Shown in pieces: positions 32,846 to 41,217 of a stretch of 64,000 nucleotides of DNA. The notes beneath the pieces are model-generated. The model was given only the letters and a program-made list of their open reading frames with translations. It was not told where the DNA came from and did not search any database. The translations under genes were made by a program, and so were the position numbers. This stretch comes from an uncultured Pelagibacteraceae bacterium (lineage in GTDB: Bacteria; Pseudomonadota; Alphaproteobacteria; Pelagibacterales; Pelagibacteraceae): the NCBI GenBank assembly GCA_902547535.1, contig CACCOB010000003.1, positions 124,001-188,000 of the forward strand. Reading direction: 5' to 3'. Numbering within the stretch: position 1 is the first letter of the stretch; every line of letters starts with the position of its first letter.

Positions 32846-35800
32846 ATGAATTTAGATTTGTTAGTCCCTGACATTGGAGATTTTGAAAACGTTGAAATAA
32901 TTGAAGTACTTGTAAAAAAAGGCGATAAAATTAATAAAAATGACCCTGTGGTCACATTAGAGAGTGATAAGTCGAGCGTTGAAGTACCATCTAATTATGA
33001 GGGTACAGTAAAAAATATTAACGTAAAAATTGGTGACAAAGTTTCAAAAGGTGATTTGATATTAACACTTTCCTCAGACAAAAAAGATGAAGAGGAAGAA
33101 ATTACTAAAACTGTAAATGAAAAAATTCCACCTTCAACTGAGAAGTTAATTGAGGAAGCTGAAACTGCTACAAAACTTGATAACAAAGTTGAAACAAAAG
33201 TTGTTGAGCCAAAACAGATCAAACAAACTAGACTGATAAATGAAGTTAAGATGGTTAGTAGTAATGATGATATTGATCCCGTTGAAACAAAAGAATGGTT
33301 AGACTCTTTAAGTGCAGTTCTACAAAATGACGGTTCTGAAAGAGCACATTTTTTAATAAAACAATTAATTGATCAATCCTATAAAGCTGGATCAAAAATT
33401 CCTCATACTCAAACTACTCCATACGTAAATACTATACCTCCTGAGGAAGAAAAAAGATCTCCAGGTGATCAAAATATAGAACGTAAGTTAAGATCATTAA
33501 TAAGGTGGAATGCTGCAGCCATGGTAGTGAGAGCAAATAAAAAATATCCTGAACTTGGTGGGCACATAGGAACATTTGCATCTGCAGCAACTTTATATGA
33601 TGTTGGAATGAATCATTTTTGGAGAGCAAAAAATAATAAATTCGGAGGTGATCTGGTATATTTTCAAGGTCATAGTGCACCTGGTATGTATGCAAGAGCT
33701 TTTCTTGAAGGACGATTAAATGAAAAACAACTAGATAGATTTAGACAAGAAGTAAAAACAGGAGGTCTTTCGTCTTATCCTCATCCTTGGCTGATGCCTA
33801 ATTTTTGGCAGTTCCCAACTGTTTCAATGGGTATTGGTCCAATGTTAGCAATATATCAAGCAAGATTTATGAAATATCTTATTAATAGAGGATTAATTAA
33901 AGACGAAGGAAGAAAAGTCTGGGCATTTCTTGGTGATGGAGAAATGGATGAGCCAGAGTCTTTAGGTGCAATAGGATTAGCAGCTCGTGAAAATTTAGAC
34001 AATTTAATATTTGTTGTTAACTGTAATTTACAAAGATTAGATGGTCCAGTCAGAGGAAATGGAAAAATAATTCAAGAATTAGAGGGGATTTTTCGAGGAG
34101 CGGGCTGGAATGTTTTAAAGGTCATTTGGGGTTCATATTGGGATACACTTTTAGCAAATGATAAGACAGGTCATCTTGTAAAAATTATGAATGAGACTGT
34201 GGATGGCGAATATCAGGCCTTTAAAGCAAGAAATGGACTTTATGTGAGAGAAAAGTTTTTTGGTAAATATCCAGAAACAACAGAGTTGGTTTCATCAATG
34301 TCTGATACTGATATTTGGCGATTAAATAGGGGAGGTCACGACCCTCACAAAGTTTATGCTGCTTATGATAAAGCGGTCAATCACAAAGGTAGTCCCACAG
34401 TTATAATAGCTAAAACGATCAAAGGTTACGGTATGGGAAAAAGTGGAGAAAGTGTAAATACTACTCACCAGCAAAAAAAACTAGATGTAGATGATTTGAT
34501 GTATTACAGGGATAGATTTGATGTTCCTTTAACAGATGCCCAAGTCAAAAATATTGAATATTTCAAACCAGACGAAAATTCAGAAGAAATAAAATATTTA
34601 AAAAAGAGAAGGATAGAATTGGGCGGTTTTATTCCAGAAAGAACATCGTACTCAAAACCAATTAAAGCTCCAAGTAAAGATATTTTTGATTTTATGAAGG
34701 TTTCAACTGGTGAAAAAGAAATGTCTACAACAATGGCTCTTGTGAGAATGCTTACTAACCTTTTAAGAGATAAAAATGTTGCTCCTAAATTAGTCCCAAT
34801 TATTCCTGATGAAGCTAGAACTTTTGGAATGGAAGGTTTCTTTCAAAAAATAGGAATTTATGCTCATGAGGGCCAAAAGTACGAGCCCGAAGACTCAGCA
34901 CAGCTTTCTTCTTACAGAGAAGAAAAAAGTGGTCAAGTATTAGAAGAAGGGATTACTGAGGCAGGATCTATGTCATCCTGGATTGCTGCAGGTACTGCTT
35001 ACACTAATCATGATATTGAAATGGTACCAATTTATCTTTTTTATTCTATGTTTGGCTTTCAAAGAATTGGAGATTTTGCTTGGGCAGCTGGAGACAGTCA
35101 AGCAAGAGGTTTTTTAATTGGTGCAACAGCTGGAAGAACAACTCTTGCAGGAGAAGGGCTTCAACATCAAGATGGGCATAGTCATTTACTCGCATCTACA
35201 ATTCCAAACTGTATATCTTATGATCCTACATTCCATTATGAATTAGCAGTAATTTTTAGAGATGGTTTAAGAAGAATGCATGAAAAAAATGAGAATATTT
35301 TTTACTATATTACTACAATGAATGAAAATTATTCTCATCCTGAAATGCCAAATGATTGTGAAGATGGAATTCTCAAGGGAATGTATAAAATAAAAGAGTC
35401 ATCAAGTTCAAAAGAAGCTAAGATTCAATTGTTGGGATCTGGAACAATACTTAGAGAAATGATGGCGGCATCAGATATACTCAAAAAAGAATATCAGGTA
35501 GACAGTGAAGTTTGGAGTGTTACAAGTTTCAACGAATTAAGAAAAAATGGAATGGAAGTTGAAAGACAAAACTTATTAAATCCCGCAGAAACAAACAAAA
35601 AATCGTATATAGAAGAGTGCTTGGGTAAACAGCAAGGACCTATCCTTGCAGCTACTGATTATATGAGAATTAATGCAGATCAAATAAGATCTTTTACAAA
35701 AAAAAGCTTTTATTCTCTTGGTACAGACGGATATGGAAGAAGCGACACAAGAAAAAATTTAAGAAGTTTTTTTGAAGTAGATAAAGAACATATAGTTGCT

Positions 35801-35911
35801 TACAGCCTTAGTGTTTTAGTTAAAGAGCAACTCATCACTTCAAAGTATGCTGAAGATGCAATAAAAAAGTATAATATTGATAAAAATAAGCCTATGCCAA
35901 CAAAAATGTAA
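32846..35911 (+). CDS. aceE: pyruvate dehydrogenase E1 with N-terminal lipoyl domain
   Basis: Homodimeric-type pyruvate dehydrogenase (thiamine diphosphate) of 1021 residues. Residues 1-76 are a lipoyl domain (VPDIGDFENVEIIEVLVKKG with the lipoyl lysine at 42 in ESDKSS); a charged linker follows to about 140; the remaining roughly 880 residues match the length and order of AceE, with the ThDP motif GDGEMDEPESLG near 362 and NLQRLDGPVRG near 393, plus HQDGHSHL. The lipoyl domain normally resides on E2, and the E2 encoded next has none. So the swinging arm appears to have moved to E1. The enzyme decarboxylates pyruvate and acetylates lipoamide, here probably on its own chain. It leads the operon aceE-aceF-oxygenase. 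Confidence 0.93.
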   Translation: MNLDLLVPDIGDFENVEIIEVLVKKGDKINKNDPVVTLESDKSSVEVPSNYEGTVKNINVKIGDKVSKGDLILTLSSDKKDEEEEITKTVNEKIPPSTEKLIEEAETATKLDNKVETKVVEPKQIKQTRLINEVKMVSSNDDIDPVETKEWLDSLSAVLQNDGSERAHFLIKQLIDQSYKAGSKIPHTQTTPYVNTIPPEEEKRSPGDQNIERKLRSLIRWNAAAMVVRANKKYPELGGHIGTFASAATLYDVGMNHFWRAKNNKFGGDLVYFQGHSAPGMYARAFLEGRLNEKQLDRFRQEVKTGGLSSYPHPWLMPNFWQFPTVSMGIGPMLAIYQARFMKYLINRGLIKDEGRKVWAFLGDGEMDEPESLGAIGLAARENLDNLIFVVNCNLQRLDGPVRGNGKIIQELEGIFRGAGWNVLKVIWGSYWDTLLANDKTGHLVKIMNETVDGEYQAFKARNGLYVREKFFGKYPETTELVSSMSDTDIWRLNRGGHDPHKVYAAYDKAVNHKGSPTVIIAKTIKGYGMGKSGESVNTTHQQKKLDVDDLMYYRDRFDVPLTDAQVKNIEYFKPDENSEEIKYLKKRRIELGGFIPERTSYSKPIKAPSKDIFDFMKVSTGEKEMSTTMALVRMLTNLLRDKNVAPKLVPIIPDEARTFGMEGFFQKIGIYAHEGQKYEPEDSAQLSSYREEKSGQVLEEGITEAGSMSSWIAAGTAYTNHDIEMVPIYLFYSMFGFQRIGDFAWAAGDSQARGFLIGATAGRTTLAGEGLQHQDGHSHLLASTIPNCISYDPTFHYELAVIFRDGLRRMHEKNENIFYYITTMNENYSHPEMPNDCEDGILKGMYKIKESSSSKEAKIQLLGSGTILREMMAASDILKKEYQVDSEVWSVTSFNELRKNGMEVERQNLLNPAETNKKSYIEECLGKQQGPILAATDYMRINADQIRSFTKKSFYSLGTDGYGRSDTRKNLRSFFEVDKEHIVAYSLSVLVKEQLITSKYAEDAIKKYNIDKNKPMPTKM

Positions 35912-36838
35912 ATGTCTGATCAATCTATCAAAATATCCGCAAGTCCAAAAGTTAGGAAGTTTGCTAGAGAATTAGGTGTTGATATAAATAGTGTTAAAGG
36001 TTCAGAAAGATTAGGCAGGGTTGTAGAAAAAGATTTAAAAGAATTTGTTTCGTCTAACATTAATCAAACATATGATACAAAAAATAGTAAAAATGAAAAA
36101 GTAATCAAAAGTGAATATCAACACTCAGATTTTGGAGAAATTGAAATTAAAGACATTCCTAGAGTAAAAAAAATTGCTGCTCCTCATTTAGTCAACTCTT
36201 GGACTAATATTCCACATGTAACAAATCATGATGAAGCTGATATTACTGAGATGGAAGAGTTTAGAAGTTCACTTAAAGATTATCACTCTGGAGAAAAAAT
36301 AAAAATTACTCCACTAGCATTTATTATAAAAGCATTAGTAATATCACTAAAAAAATTTCCATCTTTTAATTCATCAATTGATGATATTGAAAATGGTAAA
36401 ATTACATTTAAAAAGTATTTTCACATCGGTATCGCAGTTGATACTCAACATGGACTTATGGTGCCTAAGATTAGAGACGCCGATCAAAAAGAGATTAACG
36501 ATTTAAGCAAGGACTTGAAAAAAGTAAGTGATGATTGCAGAAATCTAAAAATTGATAAAAAAGAATTCTTTGGGGGATCGATGACTATTACTAGCTTAGG
36601 TGGAATTGGGGGATCATTTTTTACACCAATAATTAATTTTCCTGAAGTTGCTATTCTTGGAATAGGTAGAAGCTATAAAAAACAGTTATTTAAAGACGGA
36701 AAATTTGTTCCAAGAACTATGTTACCTTTATCACTATCATATGACCATCGAATTATTGACGGAGCTGAGGCTGCTAAATTCAATAATGAGTTAAAAGATA
36801 ATTTAGGAGCAAATTTTGCTTACAACCTAAGTAAATGA
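35912..36838 (+). CDS. aceF: dihydrolipoamide acetyltransferase E2 lacking a lipoyl domain
   Basis: Core acyltransferase of the pyruvate dehydrogenase complex, 308 residues. It starts directly with the peripheral subunit-binding domain (SASPKVRKFARELGVDINSV, about residues 5-43), then a linker and the catalytic domain (about 75-305) with the active-site DHRIIDG near residue 284. No lipoyl domain is present, while usual E2p has one to three. The start codon follows the aceE stop directly. The missing domain is found on the E1 encoded just upstream. No E3 gene is in the window. Confidence 0.93.
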   Translation: MSDQSIKISASPKVRKFARELGVDINSVKGSERLGRVVEKDLKEFVSSNINQTYDTKNSKNEKVIKSEYQHSDFGEIEIKDIPRVKKIAAPHLVNSWTNIPHVTNHDEADITEMEEFRSSLKDYHSGEKIKITPLAFIIKALVISLKKFPSFNSSIDDIENGKITFKKYFHIGIAVDTQHGLMVPKIRDADQKEINDLSKDLKKVSDDCRNLKIDKKEFFGGSMTITSLGGIGGSFFTPIINFPEVAILGIGRSYKKQLFKDGKFVPRTMLPLSLSYDHRIIDGAEAAKFNNELKDNLGANFAYNLSK

Positions 36839-37935
36839 TTACAAAAATTGAAATATTACCCGACGATCTTCATGTCCATTTTAGCAAAGAAAACTCAGAA
36901 ATTTTTCCAAATATTTGGTTGCGAGATCATGCAAAAGATGAGCAAAATTGGGATAAAAGGTCTAGTCAAAGAAAGACTTTTACAGCATCTTTAGATCTAA
37001 ATTTAAAAATAAAAAATGCTGAAATATTAGAAAATGGCAAATACTTGAGCATTTCCTGGCCTGATCTAGAAAAGCCAGTCCAATATTCATTTGAATTTCT
37101 AAGTAATAACAAGATAGATAAAAAAAGAGAAACAAAATCAAATTTAAAAATTTGGAGATCAAATGAAATTCATCAAGAGATATTTATAGATTATAAGTCT
37201 ATCTTATCTAATGATGGATTTAAAAACTTTTTAAAAAGTCTACATACTTATGGTTTTTTAGTAATTAGAAATTGCGAAACAAATTTAAAATGTGTTGAAA
37301 AAATTGCTAATAAAATTGGATATGTAAGAAATTCTATATTCGGGGGACTGTGGAGTTTTGAGTCTGACGAAAATAAGGCTGATAGCGCTTATACTCAAGA
37401 AGAGTTAAGACCACATACAGACTCAACATATAGCAATGATGCTCCAGGGTTACAATTATTATTATGTTGTGATTATGATGCTAAGGGTGGCGACTCAATA
37501 ATGGTTGATGGATTAAAAATTGCCGAAACAATCAAAAAAGAAGATCAGCAAATGTATGATTTACTCACAAAAATAAATGTAAAAGGTAATTACATTGGTG
37601 ATGGTGTTTTTCTAGAAGCTGAAAGACCAATATTTAAATTAAATAAAAATAATGAAATTATTCAAGTAAGTTTTAACAATTACGATCGAGCACCGTTTAG
37701 ATTTGAAAAGGATTTAACTTTAAAGTTTTATGAAGCAATTAAAAAATTTGATCTACTTGCTAACAATAAAGATTACCAATGGAGACATATATTAAAACCT
37801 GGCGAGCTTTTAATATTTAATAATTGGAGAATACTTCATGGAAGAGGATCATTTAGTGGAGTAAGAAAAATGTCTGGATGTTATATAAACAAAGAAGATT
37901 TTGACAGTTCTTGTAAGATGAACGGAATAAATTAA
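36835..37935 (+). CDS. gamma-butyrobetaine hydroxylase-like 2OG/Fe(II) dioxygenase
   Basis: TauD/TfdA-fold oxygenase of 366 residues, related to gamma-butyrobetaine and trimethyllysine hydroxylases. The N-terminal GBBH-like domain (about 1-95) has IFPNIWLRDHAKD but lacks the cysteines that bind zinc in the mammalian enzyme. The catalytic domain shows the iron triad as HTD in LRPHTDSTYSND and the distal histidine in WRILHGRGSFSG, with the 2OG-binding arginine after it. The start overlaps the aceF stop (ATGA), tying it to the pyruvate dehydrogenase operon. The substrate, perhaps a methylated amine or carnitine precursor, is unproven. Confidence 0.87.
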   Translation: MITKIEILPDDLHVHFSKENSEIFPNIWLRDHAKDEQNWDKRSSQRKTFTASLDLNLKIKNAEILENGKYLSISWPDLEKPVQYSFEFLSNNKIDKKRETKSNLKIWRSNEIHQEIFIDYKSILSNDGFKNFLKSLHTYGFLVIRNCETNLKCVEKIANKIGYVRNSIFGGLWSFESDENKADSAYTQEELRPHTDSTYSNDAPGLQLLLCCDYDAKGGDSIMVDGLKIAETIKKEDQQMYDLLTKINVKGNYIGDGVFLEAERPIFKLNKNNEIIQVSFNNYDRAPFRFEKDLTLKFYEAIKKFDLLANNKDYQWRHILKPGELLIFNNWRILHGRGSFSGVRKMSGCYINKEDFDSSCKMNGIN

Positions 37936-37957
37936 TTAAATAATTTAAGTTAATAAA

Positions 37958-38842
37958 ATGACAAAATCTCTTTCTATGATCTGTGCACTAGTTACAACTT
38001 TTATCTGGGGTACAGCTTTTATTGCACAAGATACTGGTATGGACAATATTGGTCCTTTAACATTTAATTCAGCAAGATTTGTTGTAGGATTTTTAACTAT
38101 TCTACCGCTAGCATTACTATTTGAAAGAAAGAAAATTAGGCTAGAGATACTCTCAAAATCAAAACTATTTGTAAAGTATTTAGTTTTTATGGGAGTTTCG
38201 CTTTTCTTAGGAACCTTTTTACAACAAGCCGCCCTTCAATACACAAATATTGCAAATGCTGCATTTTTTACAGTATTTTACGTACCTATAGTTCCAATTT
38301 TATTATTTTTTATTTATTCAAAAAAAGTCCATTGGAGTATATGGCCGGCAATTGGTCTTTGTGTTTCAGGTGTATATCTCCTAAGTGATTTTTCTAATTC
38401 AGAAATAATGTTAGGTGATGGTTTAGTTATTTTATGTTCTGTATTTTGGGCATTGCATATAATATTTGCAGGTAAATTCATGGAAGAATTCGATATTCCC
38501 ATGTTCTATGCAGCATTACAGGCTTTATTTGTTGCAACACTCTCAATAATTTTTTCATATGTATTTGAGGAAATTAATTTTTCTAAAATTTTAATGGAAA
38601 GTAATTCAATACTTTATGCTGGTGCATTATCAGGTGGAATTGCCTTTACATTACAAATGTTTGCTCAAAAAAATATAGAAGAAGCACCTGCCGCAATTAT
38701 TTATTCGTTAGAGGGAGTGTTTGCAGCAATTGCTGGATGGATAATTCTCAATCAGTTTTTAACTACTAATAATATGATTGGATGTTTTTTAATATTAATT
38801 GCAGTAATTTCTTCTCAAATTTCTCCAAGCATCAAAACCTAA
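37958..38842 (+). CDS. DMT-family (EamA) transporter
   Basis: Inner-membrane protein of 294 residues with about ten hydrophobic helices in two EamA repeats. The first repeat begins MICALVTTFIWGTAFIAQDTG and the second follows VILCSVFWALHIIFAGKF. Family members export amino acids or other metabolites; the substrate is unknown. It lies 22 bases after the oxygenase gene and probably shares its transcript. It ends with a four-base overlap with uppP on the other strand. Confidence 0.9.
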   Translation: MTKSLSMICALVTTFIWGTAFIAQDTGMDNIGPLTFNSARFVVGFLTILPLALLFERKKIRLEILSKSKLFVKYLVFMGVSLFLGTFLQQAALQYTNIANAAFFTVFYVPIVPILLFFIYSKKVHWSIWPAIGLCVSGVYLLSDFSNSEIMLGDGLVILCSVFWALHIIFAGKFMEEFDIPMFYAALQALFVATLSIIFSYVFEEINFSKILMESNSILYAGALSGGIAFTLQMFAQKNIEEAPAAIIYSLEGVFAAIAGWIILNQFLTTNNMIGCFLILIAVISSQISPSIKT

Positions 38843-39606
38843 GAATATGCAATTACAAAAAGAATCAATGCAAGAAATGTTCTGTAATAAACGAAAATGT
38901 TTAAATTAAAATTCCTTACATAAATCAAAAAATATTTTATTGTTAAATAAGAAATAACAAATGATAATAAGACTGCAAATATAAACAAAAAATTCATATC
39001 TATATTTGTATTAATTATATCTTTAATACTTAGTACACTTGCTCCAGCTAATGCAGGTATGGATAAGTAAAACGATATTTTAGAGGAATCTACTCTATCA
39101 AAATTTAAAAATCTTGATGCAGTAATTATAATTCCAGATCTACTAACACCAGGTATAATAGCCAGCATTTGAAAAATACCTATTAGTAAAATATTTTTAA
39201 GATTTAAATTATCATTAATTTTATTTTTAATTGTAGATCTGTCTGCAATAAACAATAATATTCCAAATATTAATGTAGTCCAAGCTATCACTTTTAAATT
39301 TCTTAAATTTTCAATTAGTCCCGATGAATAAAAAAAGTAGCCAACAATAATTAATGGAATTGATCCTAAAACTATTAAAAGGAATAATGATTTATTTTTA
39401 CTTATATTTAATAAATCATTTCTAAAATAAAAAATAATTGCTAAAAGTGAACCTAAATGGAGGCTTATATCTAATTGAAGCGAGCTAACATTAAAATTAG
39501 AAATCTTTGAAATAATAATGAGATGAGCAGAGGAACTTACGGGGATAAACTCAGTAAATCCTTGAATGAATGCTAATATTGATGTTTCTATATATTTTGA
39601 AATCAT
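38839..39606 (-). CDS. uppP: undecaprenyl-diphosphatase (UppP/BacA)
   Basis: Integral membrane phosphatase of 255 residues that recycles the undecaprenyl carrier for peptidoglycan and other envelope polymers. The two active-site motifs are QGFTEFIPVSSSAHL near residues 15-29 and PGVSRSGIIITASRF near 148. Multiple hydrophobic helices fill the rest. Length is slightly shorter than the E. coli protein. It is transcribed alone, divergent from gltD. Confidence 0.94.
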   Translation of the reverse strand: MISKYIETSILAFIQGFTEFIPVSSSAHLIIISKISNFNVSSLQLDISLHLGSLLAIIFYFRNDLLNISKNKSLFLLIVLGSIPLIIVGYFFYSSGLIENLRNLKVIAWTTLIFGILLFIADRSTIKNKINDNLNLKNILLIGIFQMLAIIPGVSRSGIIITASRFLNFDRVDSSKISFYLSIPALAGASVLSIKDIINTNIDMNFLFIFAVLLSFVISYLTIKYFLIYVRNFNLNIFVYYRTFLALILFVIAYS

Positions 39607-39660
39607 TTGAGAATTGAATAGATAGTTAAAAGATTACTTAAATAAGGCAATTACTATTAC

Positions 39661-39675
39661 GCATAGCTACTATGC
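39661..39675. promoter_or_regulatory. small inverted repeat upstream of gltD
   Basis: GCATAG-CTA-CTATGC, a perfect six-base inverted repeat with three-base spacer, in the uppP-gltD divergent gap. Could be half of an operator region with the larger palindrome 20 bases downstream; no protein can be assigned. Confidence 0.3.
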
Positions 39676-39692
39676 AATTTTAAGAAAATCTA

Positions 39693-39712
39693 TTAAAAAA
39701 CCGGTTTTTTAA
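39693..39712. promoter_or_regulatory. 20-bp perfect palindrome upstream of gltD
   Basis: A perfect 20-base palindrome centred on CCGG with A6/T6 arms, 72 bases before the gltD start and 15 bases before a TATATT box (39728-39733). As RNA it would be a weak A-U stem, so a DNA operator is more likely. It overlaps the expected -35 position, fitting repression of gltD or shared control with uppP. Confidence 0.45.
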
Positions 39713-39783
39713 AAATATATGTCAGAATATATTACCTAGTTATGCTTTATACATATTTGAAATTCGTATATAAGCCGACTCCA

Positions 39784-41217
39784 ATGACAAACAAAATGCT
39801 TCAATTTGTAGATATAGGTCAACAAAATCCACCTAAAAGAGATAAATCCCAAAGAAAAGAGGATTTTGGTGAGATATATCAGGAATTTATACATGACAGG
39901 GCCAAAGAGCAGTCTAGCAGATGCTCACAGTGTGGGGTCCCTTTTTGTCAAGTTCATTGTCCTTTAAGTAACAACATTCCAGATTGGTTAAAACTCACCG
40001 CAGAAGGAAGGTATGAAGAGGCATATCACTTATCCCAAAGTACAAATAATATGCCAGAAGTATGTGGAAGAATTTGTCCTCAGGACAGACTATGCGAGGG
40101 GAATTGTGTAATCGAACAGTCAGGGCATGGTACTGTTACTATAGGATCAATTGAAAAATATTTAACCGAAAAAGCATGGGAAAATGGATGGGTCAGACCA
40201 ATAAAGGTAAAAATTGAAAATGAACAAAGTGTTGGAATTATAGGTGCAGGACCTGCAGGGTTAGCTTGTGGAGAAGAGCTTAGAAAAAAAGGATATCAAG
40301 TAACAATATACGATAGATATGATAGAGCTGGTGGATTACTTATTTACGGAATTCCAAACTTTAAATTAGAGAAACATGTGGTTGAAAGAAGAATTAAACT
40401 TCTGAAAGATGGGGGAATAAATTTTGTAAACAATTTTGAAGTTGGTAAAGACTCTACTTTAAAAGAACTACAATCAAAACATGATGCAATCTTAATTTCT
40501 ACAGGTGTTTATAAACCCAGAGAAGTAAATTTACCAGGAAATGATTTAAGCAATATTTTTCCTGCAATGGAATTCCTAACAGCATCAAATAAAAAAGGCT
40601 TAGGTGATAAAGTTGAGATGTTTGATAACGGTACACTTAATGCTGAAGGAAAAGATGTTGTAGTTATTGGTGGAGGAGATACGGCAATGGATTGCGTAAG
40701 GACATCAGTTCGACAAAAAGCTAAATCTGTAAAATGTTTATACAGAAGAGATAAAGAAAATATGCCCGGATCTGCTAGAGAGGTAGGAAATGCAGAGGAA
40801 GAAGGTGTTGAATTTATTTGGTTGAGCAATCCAAAAGAATTTAAAGGATCTAATAAAGTTAAGAGTATTATAGTGGATAAAATGAAATTAACTGACCCCG
40901 ATGAGAGTGGAAGAAGAAAACCAGTTGTAGAAGAAAATTCAGAATTTGAAATAAAAGCAGATTTAGTGATTAAGTCTCTAGGATTTGATCCAGAGGACCT
41001 ACCTATTCTTTTTCAAGAACCAAGATTAAAAGTTTCACAATGGGGAACTATTAAGGCTGACTTTGATACCCTGGAAACAAGTATTCCTGGTGTATTTGCA
41101 GCAGGAGATATCGTTCGAGGAGCATCATTAGTTGTGTGGGCTATTAAAGATGGAAGAGATGCAGCAACTTCAATCGAAACTTTTCTTCAATCAAAACAAA
41201 AAATGAAAGTTGCATAA
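39784..41217 (+). CDS. gltD: glutamate synthase (NADPH) small subunit
   Basis: Flavoprotein of 477 residues that passes electrons from NADPH to the large subunit through Fe-S clusters. The cysteine-rich N-terminus (CSQCGVPFCQVHCP and CGRICPQDRLCEGNC) and two nucleotide folds (GIIGAGPAGLACGEEL and VIGGGDTAMDC) are complete. I chose the ATG at 39784 because MTNKMLQFVDIG aligns with the known GltD start; an in-frame ATG at 39742 would add 14 residues. It precedes gltB with a TAATG overlap, the reverse of the enterobacterial gene order. Confidence 0.95.
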   Translation: MTNKMLQFVDIGQQNPPKRDKSQRKEDFGEIYQEFIHDRAKEQSSRCSQCGVPFCQVHCPLSNNIPDWLKLTAEGRYEEAYHLSQSTNNMPEVCGRICPQDRLCEGNCVIEQSGHGTVTIGSIEKYLTEKAWENGWVRPIKVKIENEQSVGIIGAGPAGLACGEELRKKGYQVTIYDRYDRAGGLLIYGIPNFKLEKHVVERRIKLLKDGGINFVNNFEVGKDSTLKELQSKHDAILISTGVYKPREVNLPGNDLSNIFPAMEFLTASNKKGLGDKVEMFDNGTLNAEGKDVVVIGGGDTAMDCVRTSVRQKAKSVKCLYRRDKENMPGSAREVGNAEEEGVEFIWLSNPKEFKGSNKVKSIIVDKMKLTDPDESGRRKPVVEENSEFEIKADLVIKSLGFDPEDLPILFQEPRLKVSQWGTIKADFDTLETSIPGVFAAGDIVRGASLVVWAIKDGRDAATSIETFLQSKQKMKVA

